Shown: one piece after another, positions 42,501-50,793 of the stretch | How the letters are laid out: the number at the start of each line of letters is the position of its first letter | Position numbering within the stretch: the first letter of the stretch is position 1 | Source: Nocardia aurantia | GTDB lineage: Bacteria > Actinomycetota > Actinomycetes > Mycobacteriales > Mycobacteriaceae | Reading direction: 5' to 3' | NCBI RefSeq assembly: GCF_009604425.1 | Contig: NZ_WEGI01000001.1 | Coordinates: 682,001 to 746,000 of the forward strand | DNA: 64,000 nt | The notes under the pieces: model-generated | Database searches by the model: none | What the model saw: the letters and a program-made list of their open reading frames with translations, nothing else | What the model was told of the DNA's origin: nothing | Position numbers and translations under genes: made by a program

Positions 42501-43764
42501 CTTGCGTGCCGGGCTGCGTCGAACCGGGGAACGCCGGCGTTCCGGGCGGTCCCTGAGGTTCGGGGCCCGGGAATCCTTGTGATGTGCCCGGCGCGGACCC
42601 GGGAAGCCCCGGTGCTCCGGGGCCCGGTCCGGAGAAGCCTTGGGAGACATTCGATCCGGGGACGGGAGAGCCTTGGGAGCCAGCAGTTCCGGGACCGGGG
42701 AAGCCTTGGGGCGTGGGTGCGGGCCCTGGGCGCACTTGGGAGGCGCCCGGTCCGGGATCGGGTAACCCGTGCATGGTCGGGTCGGGCCAGGGAATGCCCT
42801 GGGGTGTGCCCGGTCCGGGGCCGGGGAACCCGTGTGGGGTCGGGCCGGGACTCGGAATGCCCTGGGGTGTGCCCTGCGCGGGATCGGGGAACCCGTGCGG
42901 GGTCGGGCCAGGACCAGAAATTCCTTGGGGCGCGCCCGGTCCGGGGCCGGGGAACCCGTGTGGCGTCGGGTCGGGCCCGGGAATGCCCTGGGTCGCACCC
43001 GGTCCGGGATCGGAGAACCCGTGCGGGGCTGGGCCGGGGCCAACAATTCCTTGGGGTGTGCCCGGTCCGGGGCCGGAGAATCCTTGCTGGGTCGGTCCTG
43101 GTCCCGGGAACCCCTCGGGGACGGCCGATCCGGAGTTGGAGAACTCGCGAGGTCCGGGTGCGGGGCTCTGGAATCCTTGGGGGATGTCCTGCCCAGGGCT
43201 GCGGAGCCCTTGCGGTGCGGCCGGTTCGGATCCGGAAAACCCCTGTGGGGCCGGGGGTCGCGTTCCGGGGTTCGGCACCGGCTCGTCGGGCCGCGCGTTC
43301 TCGGTGGTTGGCGGGAGCTTGTCCGGGTGCAAGCCGAGGGCATCCGGTGGGGGGAAACCCGTGGGTACGGGCCCGCCGGCCTGCGGAATCCCGGGATGAT
43401 TGGTGGGCAGCTGGAATTCGCCACCGGTGCGCTGCGGCAACGGTGGTAGCTCGGCGGGCGGCATTTCCGGCCGGAAATTACCGTTCGGTTCCGGCTCGAA
43501 TTGCGGTTGGCCCCAGGGCTGCTGCTCCGGAGCCTCCGGTTCGCCCTTGTCCTTACGACGGCCCCAGCCGCGCTTCTTCTCCCCTTCCGGCGCGGACCGA
43601 TCGGGCTCGGACTTGCGACCGAACCGGCGGCGCGACGCGGGCTTGTCGGGGATGAGTTCCTCGTGCGGGAGGTTCTGGACCGGTGCCTCGTAGCCGCTCT
43701 CCGTGACGTCGTTCTCCGACAGCCACGGCGGCAACATGGGCAGACCGTCGTTGGGGCGACTCAC
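39523..43764 (-). CDS. EspI-like protein: Pro/Gly repeat region plus MinD/ParA-type ATPase
   Basis: A 1413-aa protein. Residues 1-90 are charged (RRFGRKSEPDRSAPEGEKKRG). About 90-1090 is a Pro/Gly-rich disordered region with two tandem repeat blocks. The last 300 residues form a ParA/MinD-like ATPase: deviant Walker A LKGGVGKTTTTMG, switch VIAVDANPDFGTL, and a conserved Asp in IILTDCGTG. EspI of ESX-1 (Rv3876) has the same Pro/Ala-rich head and MinD-like tail and down-regulates secretion when ATP is low. This copy stands beside infA, apart from the ESX core genes, and is much longer than mycobacterial EspI. ATG start. Confidence 0.82.
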   Translation of the reverse strand: MSRPNDGLPMLPPWLSENDVTESGYEAPVQNLPHEELIPDKPASRRRFGRKSEPDRSAPEGEKKRGWGRRKDKGEPEAPEQQPWGQPQFEPEPNGNFRPEMPPAELPPLPQRTGGEFQLPTNHPGIPQAGGPVPTGFPPPDALGLHPDKLPPTTENARPDEPVPNPGTRPPAPQGFSGSEPAAPQGLRSPGQDIPQGFQSPAPGPREFSNSGSAVPEGFPGPGPTQQGFSGPGPGTPQGIVGPGPAPHGFSDPGPGATQGIPGPDPTPHGFPGPGPGAPQGISGPGPTPHGFPDPAQGTPQGIPSPGPTPHGFPGPGPGTPQGIPWPDPTMHGLPDPGPGASQVRPGPAPTPQGFPGPGTAGSQGSPVPGSNVSQGFSGPGPGAPGLPGSAPGTSQGFPGPEPQGPPGTPAFPGSTQPGTQGLSDAISKARSEFAPAEPTERFTGRPELPPPPADSPPNRPQQLSPPADPQSNRPQLPSPPADPQSNRPQLPPLPADPPSNRPQLPPLPADPQLARPPLPERPGPGDAARTIGTTAPLPERSESAPPRLLPPGESTASNADPAHRAEQNPEQWNSGRPGAEDLTIPPAPDHGRPGGPGPNPLDPGNGFPSAGPDALRHTGGHPSIVPGIGPAPAPASSTGSQHLVSPASGTAPVGGNPSATGTPGIGQRPELPAPPDADLPAATASDTPAPPQTDTDRNVGDKTSGAAASVEPQPGRPPVGSPRPTGESPAATTPADGTGPGSAIRPPTGSRDVVGENPSAAATFGFRTGSARPNPPTGIPQEALPPVATTGNGAPGTPPAETQRPPYGNVPPGVNPAAAGTFDDDRARQANPEARPVQQSADETLSAAATFGLKPGPGTNFANPPASNAPWSGTPAPTGGNPAAQGRPGAAGFDYSAPPPDAGAPARLSPDGAPIGGNRPGAASFTGESSPVGPDGDPLAGGNPGTAEPANAPWAVGPPSTGGRHRIPSDPADEARSLPPHALAPGTGDPQFEVTSRFTSPPSTETSPSRFGTAPGRAPEEYENGGAATGYSTAPQSGQPPGAPDGNAAPYGQPGGPGGQWQTSGAPPQQPSGAPPQPSGAPPQQQWGTPNYPGQQYPPPGGIQSLDDVPVRRARSKAPNSGWRRAVHHMSGGAINPGMSAEERRLQELVARIRQPVRGDYRIAVLSLKGGVGKTTTTMGIGSIFASIRGDRVIAVDANPDFGTLSQRVVLQTRSTVRDLLLDPSIGSYSDVRRHTSQSTSRLEVLASERDPAASESFSDEEYRQVARILQRFYNIILTDCGTGLMHSAMAGVLDLAHSLVLISSSAIDGARSAAATLDWLSLHGHDHLVRNAVVVINLPRPGSPNVGIQQLREYFLSRCRAVHVIPFDSHLSEGAEIDLARLNKDTKRALVELSATVADDFATDHRRFLQY
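42215..42420 (-). repeat. Tandem Pro-Ala-Asp-Pro repeat within the EspI-like gene
   Basis: About four copies of a 42-base unit encode PPADPQSNRPQLPS and close variants. The nucleotide sequence of the copies is nearly identical, which suggests recent expansion. Confidence 0.75.
42690..43130 (-). repeat. Tandem GPGPGTPQGI/PGPTPHGF repeat within the EspI-like gene
   Basis: About six copies of a 63-base unit encode alternating GPGPGxPQGI and xPxPTPHGFP blocks of 10-11 residues. Boundaries are approximate because the outer copies degenerate. Confidence 0.75.
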
Positions 43765-44453
43765 GACCGGGCCTCACTGGCGTTCGCGGCGCCCGGTTCC
43801 GGTAACGCTGCGTCGCTCGATCGCTCGCTGCGCTCCTTCACCGGGTCCCCCTGGGATCTCCTTGCCTACACAAACCGACAGCCGTAGTTTACGCGAGCCG
43901 CCGCGAGGGCGACCGGTCGTATGCCCGACTCGCCGCGGCCCCGATCCTGCCACGACTCCCGTATTGCCCACCACGCGAGCCGCTTTGGGTAGCGACGCAT
44001 TTGCGCGGGCCGGAACCGGTTGCGGGAAAGGCGCTGTGCGCCGCGGTCCGGCCTGGTGGGTCCGTGGCCGGCCGGACGTCCGCGCACGTGTTGCACGCTG
44101 TGGTCCGTCTGCCGGGACGGACGTCCGTCCGGCGTGCGGTGCCAGCCGGCCGTTCGCGGGCCCGCTTCGTTCCGTGTCGGCCGTCACCCCGATGGTTCGC
44201 TGCCCGAACGGCCTCCCCCGGCCCGTACGCGGAGTAGACTGCCGGTGTTCGGCGTGCTCGGGTTCAGGGGAGCCGGGTTTCGCCATGGGCGAGCGGCGGG
44301 GTTATTTGGTCGCTCGGTAGAATGCCAGGTAAGCTAGTTCGGCGGTGCATCTACCTGCTGGTTCACGCATGCTCTTGTGTGTGGTCGCCGGTGGAGACTG
44401 CTGGCCGATACAGCTGCAACCAAGCGGGTTCAGCCTAAGGGATCGCGGAGGAT
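43765..44453. other. Long intergenic region upstream of infA
   Basis: No credible gene is seen in 689 bases between the divergent EspI-like and infA genes; the open frames lack ribosome sites and family features. The region holds two copies of the palindrome CGGACGTCCG (44073-44082 and 44118-44127, the second inside the perfect 16-mer GGACGGACGTCCGTCC) and a -10 candidate TAGAAT at 44318-44323 with no good -35. It should contain the promoters of infA and the EspI-like gene. Confidence 0.6.
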
Positions 44454-44675
44454 ATGGCGAAGAAAGACGGGGCCATCGAGGTCGAGGGTCGAGTTATCGA
44501 GCCGCTGCCCAATGCGATGTTCCGGATCGAGCTGGAGAACGGTCACAAGGTTCTCGCACACATCAGCGGGAAGATGCGGCAGCACTACATCCGTATCCTC
44601 CCCGAGGACCGCGTGGTCGTGGAGCTGTCGCCCTACGACCTCTCCCGCGGGCGCATCGTCTACCGCTACAAGTGA
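44454..44675 (+). CDS. infA: Translation initiation factor IF-1
   Basis: A 73-aa protein, the normal length. The S1-type OB fold ([35 protein letters not shown]) and the ending RGRIVYRYK are diagnostic. IF-1 binds the A site of the 30S subunit during initiation. First gene of the infA-rpmJ-rpsM-rpsK-rpsD-rpoA-rplQ block; GGAGGATATGG provides the ribosome site. Confidence 0.98.
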   Translation: MAKKDGAIEVEGRVIEPLPNAMFRIELENGHKVLAHISGKMRQHYIRILPEDRVVVELSPYDLSRGRIVYRYK

Positions 44676-44735
44676 ATCTTCCCGCCGGGGACCGGTTCGG
44701 TCCCGGTGGGGCGTGGGGTTCGCCCCGGACGAGAC

Positions 44736-44759
44736 TTCCCCAGCCGGATGGCTGGGGAA
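44736..44759 (+). other. Hairpin between infA and rpmJ
   Basis: TTCCCCAGCC and GGCTGGGGAA form a perfect 10-bp stem with a GGAT loop. The downstream bases are A-rich, not T-rich, so it is not a classical terminator on the plus strand. It may be an mRNA-stability or processing element in the infA-rpmJ leader. Confidence 0.5.
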
Positions 44760-44804
44760 AAACTGTGTTCACACCCTGTGAACCACAACACAGATTGGAC
44801 GGAC

Positions 44805-44918
44805 GTGAAGGTTCAGCCGAGCGTCAAGCCGATCTGCGAGAAGTGCAAGGTGATCCGCCGTCACGGCCGGGTCATGGTGATCTGCGACAACCTGCGTCAC
44901 AAGCAGCGTCAGGGCTGA
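44805..44918 (+). CDS. rpmJ: 50S ribosomal protein L36
   Basis: A 37-aa protein from GTG 44805: [20 protein letters not shown], ending [10 protein letters not shown]. The zinc-binding residues are three Cys (ICEKC and VIC) and one His near the end, so this is the zinc-binding C+ form. Length and position between infA and rpsM match all actinobacteria. Confidence 0.97.
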   Translation: MKVQPSVKPICEKCKVIRRHGRVMVICDNLRHKQRQG

Positions 44919-45124
44919 GCCCCTGCCGGGGGTGACCCCGGTCGCGCACCAGCCAAGCACCGAACGCGGTTCGGATTGGCAGCAGAAGAAGACCTCCCAG
45001 ATCCAGTGGGCATTGACGAGCTCGAAAGGGCGGGTGCCCACCTTCCCCCGGTTCGGAGGCCGGGGCCCCACACGCGGGGACGGACAGGGAGCAGACCTCC
45101 GCAAAAGAAAAGGATGTCACGACA

Positions 45125-45496
45125 GTGGCACGTTTGATGGGAGTCGATCTCCCGCGCGAAAAGCGCATGGAGATCGCGTTGACCTACATCTTCGGCATCG
45201 GCCGTACCCGGGCCAAGGAGATCCTGGACCAGACCGGCGTCAGCCCGGACCTGCGCTCCAAGGACCTCACCGACGACGACCTCACCAAGCTCCGCGACTA
45301 CATCGAGGCCTCGGAGTTCAAGGTCGAGGGTGATCTGCGCCGTGAGGTGCAGGCCGATATCCGTCGCAAGATCGAGATCGGCTGCTACCAGGGCATCCGC
45401 CACCGCCGCCACCTCCCGGTGCGTGGCCAGCGGACCAAGACCAACGCGCGCACGCGCAAGGGTCCGAAGAAGACCGTCGCCGGCAAGAAGAAGTAG
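45125..45496 (+). CDS. rpsM: 30S ribosomal protein S13
   Basis: A 123-aa protein with the S13 opening [21 protein letters not shown] and the basic tail ([13 protein letters not shown]) that contacts the tRNA and the bridge to the 50S. A GTG start follows AAAGGATG. It heads the alpha operon with rpsK 6 bases downstream. The 206-base leader before it contains no gene; it might carry translational control, but no recognised S4-binding structure was identified. Confidence 0.98.
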   Translation: MARLMGVDLPREKRMEIALTYIFGIGRTRAKEILDQTGVSPDLRSKDLTDDDLTKLRDYIEASEFKVEGDLRREVQADIRRKIEIGCYQGIRHRRHLPVRGQRTKTNARTRKGPKKTVAGKKK

Positions 45497-45502
45497 GGAT
45501 AA

Positions 45503-45916
45503 ATGCCTCCGAAGACTCGGGCCTCGGGCCCCAAGAAGACCCAGAAGTCGCGGCGCCGGGACAAGAAGAACGTTCCGCACGGCCACGCGCACATCAAGAG
45601 CACGTTCAACAACACGATCGTGTCCATCACCGATCCGGCGGGCAACGTCATCTCCTGGGCGTCTTCCGGCCACGTCGGATTCAAGGGCTCGCGCAAGTCG
45701 ACCCCGTTCGCCGCCCAGCTGGCCGCCGAGAACGCCGCCCGCAAGGCGCAGGAGCACGGCGTCAAGAAGGTCGACGTGTTCGTGAAGGGCCCGGGTTCGG
45801 GTCGTGAGACCGCGATCCGCTCGCTGCAGGCCGCCGGCCTCGAGGTCGGCACGATCTCCGATATCACCCCGCAGCCGCACAACGGCTGCCGTCCGCCCAA
45901 GCGGCGTCGCGTCTAG
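45503..45916 (+). CDS. rpsK: 30S ribosomal protein S11
   Basis: A 137-aa protein with the S11 signatures [19 protein letters not shown] and [20 protein letters not shown], ending in RPPKRRRV. It binds the platform of the 30S near the decoding site. It is 6 bases from rpsM and 21 from rpsD, as in the conserved alpha operon. Confidence 0.98.
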   Translation: MPPKTRASGPKKTQKSRRRDKKNVPHGHAHIKSTFNNTIVSITDPAGNVISWASSGHVGFKGSRKSTPFAAQLAAENAARKAQEHGVKKVDVFVKGPGSGRETAIRSLQAAGLEVGTISDITPQPHNGCRPPKRRRV

Positions 45917-45937
45917 CGGGAAGGAAAGTAGAGAACA

Positions 45938-46543
45938 ATGGCTCGTTATACCGGCCCCATCACCCGCAAATCGCGTCGCCTGCGTGTCGACCTCGTCGGA
46001 GGCGACCAGGCGTTCGAGCGTCGCCCCTACCCGCCGGGCCAGCACGGCCGCGCGCGGATCAAGGAGAGCGAGTACCTGCTCCAGCTGCAGGAGAAGCAGA
46101 AGGCGCGCTTCACCTACGGCCTGCTGGAGAAGCAGTTCCGCCGCTACTACGAAGAGGCCAACCGCCAGAAGGGCAAGACCGGTGACAACATGCTCCGGCT
46201 GCTCGAGGCGCGTCTGGACAACGTCGTGTACCGCGCCGGTCTCGCCCGCACCCGCCGCCAGGCCCGCCAGCTGGTCTCGCACGGCCACTTCGTCGTCAAC
46301 GGCGTGAAGGTCAACGTGCCCAGCTACCAGGTCGCGCAGTACGACATCATCGATGTCAAGGAGAAGAGCGCGCCCACGCTGCCGTTCCAGATCGCTCGCG
46401 AGACCTACGGCGACCGCCCGCTCCCGGGCTGGCTGCAGGTCGTGCCGAACCGGCTGCGGATCCTGATCCACCAGCTGCCGGAGCGTGCGCAGATCGATGT
46501 GCCGCTGAACGAACAGCTCATCGTCGAGTACTACTCGAAGTAA
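45938..46543 (+). CDS. rpsD: 30S ribosomal protein S4
   Basis: A 201-aa protein with the N-terminal ARYTGPITRKSRRL and the S4 RNA-binding domain (LEARLDNVVYRAGLARTRRQARQLVSHGHF). It is a primary 16S rRNA assembly protein and the autoregulator of this operon in E. coli. The zinc Cys motif of some S4 proteins is absent, so this is the C-minus form. Confidence 0.98.
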   Translation: MARYTGPITRKSRRLRVDLVGGDQAFERRPYPPGQHGRARIKESEYLLQLQEKQKARFTYGLLEKQFRRYYEEANRQKGKTGDNMLRLLEARLDNVVYRAGLARTRRQARQLVSHGHFVVNGVKVNVPSYQVAQYDIIDVKEKSAPTLPFQIARETYGDRPLPGWLQVVPNRLRILIHQLPERAQIDVPLNEQLIVEYYSK

Positions 46544-46556
46544 GAGCTTGCGCTCG

Positions 46557-46574
46557 GGCAGGGTTCGCCCTGCC
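46557..46574 (+). other. UUCG-loop hairpin between rpsD and rpoA
   Basis: GGCAGGG-TTCG-CCCTGCC is a perfect 7-bp stem with a UUCG tetraloop in the 129-base rpsD-rpoA gap. No T tract follows, so it may be an attenuator, a processing site or a stabiliser of the upstream mRNA. Confidence 0.5.
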
Positions 46575-46645
46575 GGAGCCGCTGTCCCGGCCGGGCCTTC
46601 CTCGCGGAGGTCCGGGCGGGAGTCCCAGAAACGGGCGTCAAATAG

Positions 46646-47731
<1,086 letters not shown>

Positions 47732-47782
47732 GCAGTCGGGGTTTCGCAGCCCCGGTGGCCTTCCCACAAGGAGATTCCTACA

Positions 47783-48304
47783 ATGCCCAAGCCCAAGAAG
47801 GGTGCCCGCTTCGGCGGGTCGGCGGCGCACCAGAAGGCGATCTTCGCCAATCTGGCGACGGCGCTCTTCGAGCACGGTCGGATCACGACCACCGAGGCCA
47901 AGGCCAAGGCGCTGCGCCCCTACGCCGAGAAGCTCGTCACCAAGGCGAAGGCCGGCACTCTCGCCGACCGTCGCGAGGTGCTCAAGGTGATCCGCAGCAA
48001 GGACGTCGTTCACGAGCTCTTCGCGAACATCGGACCGTCGTTCGAGGGTCGCGCGGGTGGCTACACCCGGATCATCAAGACGCTGCCCCGCAAGGGTGAC
48101 AACGCGCCGATGGCGATCATCGAACTCGTCCGCGAGCAGACCGTGACCAACGAGGCGGATCGCGCTCGCCGCGTGGCCGCTTCGCAGTCCAAGGTCGAGG
48201 CGCCGGCCGCGGTTGTCGCCGAGCCCGAGGCCGCCGAGTCCGAGGCTGCCGCCGAGTCCGCCGAGGCGGAGGCGCCTGCCGCCGAGGACAAGGCCGCCGA
48301 GTAA
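47783..48304 (+). CDS. rplQ: 50S ribosomal protein L17
   Basis: A 173-aa protein. The conserved L17 core spans 1-120 ([42 protein letters not shown]). An Ala/Glu tail of about 45 residues ([19 protein letters not shown]) is the actinobacterial extension. An AAGGAG ribosome site precedes the ATG. Last gene of the alpha operon, followed by two hairpins. Confidence 0.97.
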   Translation: MPKPKKGARFGGSAAHQKAIFANLATALFEHGRITTTEAKAKALRPYAEKLVTKAKAGTLADRREVLKVIRSKDVVHELFANIGPSFEGRAGGYTRIIKTLPRKGDNAPMAIIELVREQTVTNEADRARRVAASQSKVEAPAAVVAEPEAAESEAAAESAEAEAPAAEDKAAE

Positions 48305-48353
48305 TTTCTGCCCGCTTCGCGCGGGAAGACAATGTGTCGGGAAGCCATGAAGG

Positions 48354-48387
48354 AGCCCGCCGTCCCCTCCGGGTCGGCGGGCTTTCT
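48354..48387 (+). terminator. Rho-independent terminator after rplQ
   Basis: AGCCCGCCG and CGGCGGGCT form a perfect 9-bp stem followed by TTTCT. A smaller hairpin (CCCGC/GCGGG, 48311-48325) precedes it just after the rplQ stop. The terminator overlaps the upstream in-frame starts of truA and argues against them. Confidence 0.85.
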
Positions 48388-48412
48388 CATGCTAGCGAGA
48401 GGGACCGGGTCC

Positions 48413-49294
48413 GTGTCGTCTGAAGAGACCGGTGAGTCTGCCGAGAGTGTGCCGGCGGCCCGCCGCGTGCGCCTCGATATCGCTTATGACGGTACGGATT
48501 TCACGGGCTGGGCCCGGCAGCCGGGCTTGCGGACGGTGCAGGGGGTCCTGGAGGAGTCGCTGTCCAAGGTGCTGCGGGAGCCCGTGCAGTTGACAGTCGC
48601 GGGACGGACCGACGCTGGGGTGCATGCGGAGGGGCAAGTGGCATCGTTCGATTCCGCTGCCGCGGAGCTGGATCCGGCGAAGTTGGTGCATCGGCTGGGG
48701 CGGTTTCTGCCGAAGGATGTGCGGGTGAAGGACGCTCGGTTCGTCTCCTCCGACTTCGATGCGCGCTTCTCGGCGATCCGCCGGCATTACGCCTACCGGT
48801 TGACGACTGCCCCCTACGGAGCCGAGCCGTTGCAGGCCCGCAGCGTTGTCCCTTGTCGTCCGGTCGATCTCGATGCGATGCGAGCAGCTTCTCGGAACCT
48901 GTTGGGCCTGCACAATTTCGCGGCGTTCTGCCGACGGCGCGAGGGCGCGACCACGGTCCGCGAACTACAGCGCTTCGACTGGGAGTCGGTGCCGCTTGCG
49001 GACTCCCCGGGTGCTTTGCTGACCGCCTATGTGAGCGCAGATGCCTTCTGCTGGTCCATGGTTCGCAGTCTGGTAGGCGCGATCCTCGCCGTCGGGGAGG
49101 GTCGGCGTACCCCGGACTGGACCACCACTCTTCTCACCGAACGCACCCGCTCCAGCGCGGTGACCGTTGCCCCCGCCCACGGACTGAGCCTGGTCGGCGT
49201 CGATTACCCGGCGGAAGCGGAACTGGCGGCGCGGAATGTTCAGACGCGGGAGATGCGGGTGGTACCGGAGGGGGAGGGGTGTTGTGGGGGTTGA
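48413..49294 (+). CDS. truA: tRNA pseudouridine synthase A
   Basis: A 293-aa enzyme from GTG 48413, chosen because GAGAGGG lies 9 bases upstream and the earlier ATGs (48332, 48347, 48389) fall in or beside the rplQ terminator. The TruA signature [10 protein letters not shown] contains the catalytic Asp67. [19 protein letters not shown] is the N-terminal domain, and [19 protein letters not shown] the C-terminal one. It makes pseudouridine at tRNA positions 38-40. It follows rplQ as in mycobacteria, but is probably transcribed from its own promoter or by read-through. Confidence 0.93.
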   Translation: MSSEETGESAESVPAARRVRLDIAYDGTDFTGWARQPGLRTVQGVLEESLSKVLREPVQLTVAGRTDAGVHAEGQVASFDSAAAELDPAKLVHRLGRFLPKDVRVKDARFVSSDFDARFSAIRRHYAYRLTTAPYGAEPLQARSVVPCRPVDLDAMRAASRNLLGLHNFAAFCRRREGATTVRELQRFDWESVPLADSPGALLTAYVSADAFCWSMVRSLVGAILAVGEGRRTPDWTTTLLTERTRSSAVTVAPAHGLSLVGVDYPAEAELAARNVQTREMRVVPEGEGCCGG

Positions 49295-49321
49295 GGTTTC
49301 GTTTGAAGACAGAGAGGCGCC

Positions 49322-49915
49322 ATGAAGACTCCGTTTCGGCAGATTCGGGCACGCTTCGATGACCGGACGGTCACGGTCTACCAAGCATTCAGCCCCGACA
49401 TCGCCGGGCCGGCCGTAAAAGATGGGCGCTTCTCGTCGGGATTCAAGCGTGATCGGATGACGTGGATCAAGCCGTCTTTTCTATGGATGATGTACCGGTC
49501 AGGTTGGGGGACGAAACCAGGGCAGGAGCGTGTTCTCGCCGTCACCATGTCTCGTGCAGGTTTCGAGTGGGCACTGCAAAATTCGACCTTTTCTCACTTC
49601 GAACCTGAAATGCATGAAAGTCGCGAGCGATGGAAAGCATCGCTGACAGCCCCGGTGCGTATCCAATGGGACCCCGAGCGGGACATGTACCTTGCGCCGT
49701 TGTCCTATCGCTCGATTCAGATCGGCTTGTCCGGCAGAGCGTCTCGCTTGTACTGTGACGAGTGGACGACAGCCATTGAGGACGTTACCGATTTGGCGCA
49801 CGAGGTACATCAACTCGTCCTTGCCGAGGATATTGATCGCGCTCGTGCCCTGCTACCGGTCGAGCAGCCTTATCAGCTGGCGCAGGAATTGGCTACGCAT
49901 CTCGGGGTGAAATGA
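49322..49915 (+). CDS. DUF4291-family protein
   Basis: A 197-aa soluble protein with the family core FRQIRARFDDRTVTVYQAFSPDIA, the segment DRMTWIKPSFLWMMYRSGW and QWDPERD. The function of DUF4291 is unknown. Base composition is visibly less GC-rich than the flanking ribosomal genes, which suggests acquisition. It lies 27 bases after truA and converges on the HEAT-like gene with an 11-base gap. Confidence 0.85.
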   Translation: MKTPFRQIRARFDDRTVTVYQAFSPDIAGPAVKDGRFSSGFKRDRMTWIKPSFLWMMYRSGWGTKPGQERVLAVTMSRAGFEWALQNSTFSHFEPEMHESRERWKASLTAPVRIQWDPERDMYLAPLSYRSIQIGLSGRASRLYCDEWTTAIEDVTDLAHEVHQLVLAEDIDRARALLPVEQPYQLAQELATHLGVK

Positions 49916-49926
49916 TTGGCTTGTAG

Positions 49927-50442
49927 TCATTCGTTCTTGCGCCTCGCGAGCAGCTTTCTGGCGGTCCTGCGGATGACTTCCTCATCGGAGTCGGATAAAC
50001 GTGTCAATGCTGCCTCTGCCTCTGGTCCCGGAATTTTCCCGAGCGCATATGTCGCCTTCCGTGCAAGTTCGGCGCCGTCGTCCACCAGATACTCCGGTGC
50101 CCTTTGTGTAGATCGCTCCAGTACGTCGACTGCTGCCGAGCTCCGCAGATCGCCGAGTAGCCTGACTACGGATTCGTGTTGCTGGTGAAAATCGGCGTCC
50201 GCCAGTTGGAGTAGAACTTGCAGGTGCTCCGAATCGTAGCCGCCGAACAGGCTGCAGACGATCATCGATAATTCGACCTCGTCTGCGTCGCGATTCTCCA
50301 AGGCCTCATGCAAAAGTGTCAGTCCAAGTTTTCTCCCGTCGCTGCATTCGAAGTGCCGCAGGATGTCGCCGGGCGTGCCGACCGGCGACTTACCGGGAGC
50401 ATGTGGTAGGGACAGTATTATGCTCTTGTCTTCCGGCGTCAT
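49927..50442 (-). CDS. HEAT-repeat-like protein, candidate immunity
   Basis: A 171-aa protein from ATG 50442; a TTG at 50460 gives a slightly longer form. The helical-hairpin repeats (HESVVRLLGDLRSSAAVDVLERS, LARKATYALGKIPGPEAEAALTRLSDSDEEVIRRTARKLL) are those of a HEAT or armadillo fold. No catalytic motif is seen. It is the last gene of the RHS toxin operon and less GC-rich than the core. HEAT-like proteins are often immunity proteins for polymorphic toxins; this role is inferred from position. Confidence 0.6.
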   Translation of the reverse strand: MTPEDKSIILSLPHAPGKSPVGTPGDILRHFECSDGRKLGLTLLHEALENRDADEVELSMIVCSLFGGYDSEHLQVLLQLADADFHQQHESVVRLLGDLRSSAAVDVLERSTQRAPEYLVDDGAELARKATYALGKIPGPEAEAALTRLSDSDEEVIRRTARKLLARRKNE

Positions 50443-50493
50443 CGTCGCACTCGCTCGCAAACCTCGGGAATTTATGAAAAGGGGCTGGTTTCG

Positions 50494-50793
50494 TTATTTC
50501 TGATTGTTGTGTGACGTCCGGATATCGGCCAACTTTGTGAGTGTCTCCACAGTGTCGCCGGATACCTGGATCTCTGCGGCATGAGGTGGGTCGACGAATT
50601 CCACCGGCCGACGAGCCAAGTTGATCGAGTCGATGCGGAGATCGATTGAATACCGGGCTCCGGCCGTATCGCTCCCGCTGTATACTCGATCACCCACTCG
50701 AACGATTCCTGTAATGCATCGGACGATGCAGACAGCGGTGGTGCTGTCGATCTTAGTAACTTGATGTACCTCCATTGTTCCGTCATTTTGCAT
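50494..50793 (-). CDS. Small beta-rich protein overlapping the RHS toxin, candidate immunity
   Basis: A 99-aa protein starting at ATG 50793, 11 bases inside the RHS gene end, so translation is probably coupled; ATG 50775 is the alternative. The sequence is beta-rich (VHQVTKIDSTTAVCIVRC, VRVGDRVYSGSD), reminiscent of an EF-Tu domain 2 barrel, but no family is assigned. Direct adjacency to the toxin tip makes it the first candidate for the cognate immunity protein. Confidence 0.65.
   Translation of the reverse strand: MQNDGTMEVHQVTKIDSTTAVCIVRCITGIVRVGDRVYSGSDTAGARYSIDLRIDSINLARRPVEFVDPPHAAEIQVSGDTVETLTKLADIRTSHNNQK

Noticed and set aside
43774..44286. Minus- and plus-strand open frames upstream of infA
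   Set aside because: Arg/Pro/Gly-rich composition, no ribosome site and no recognisable fold; the region is better read as regulatory.
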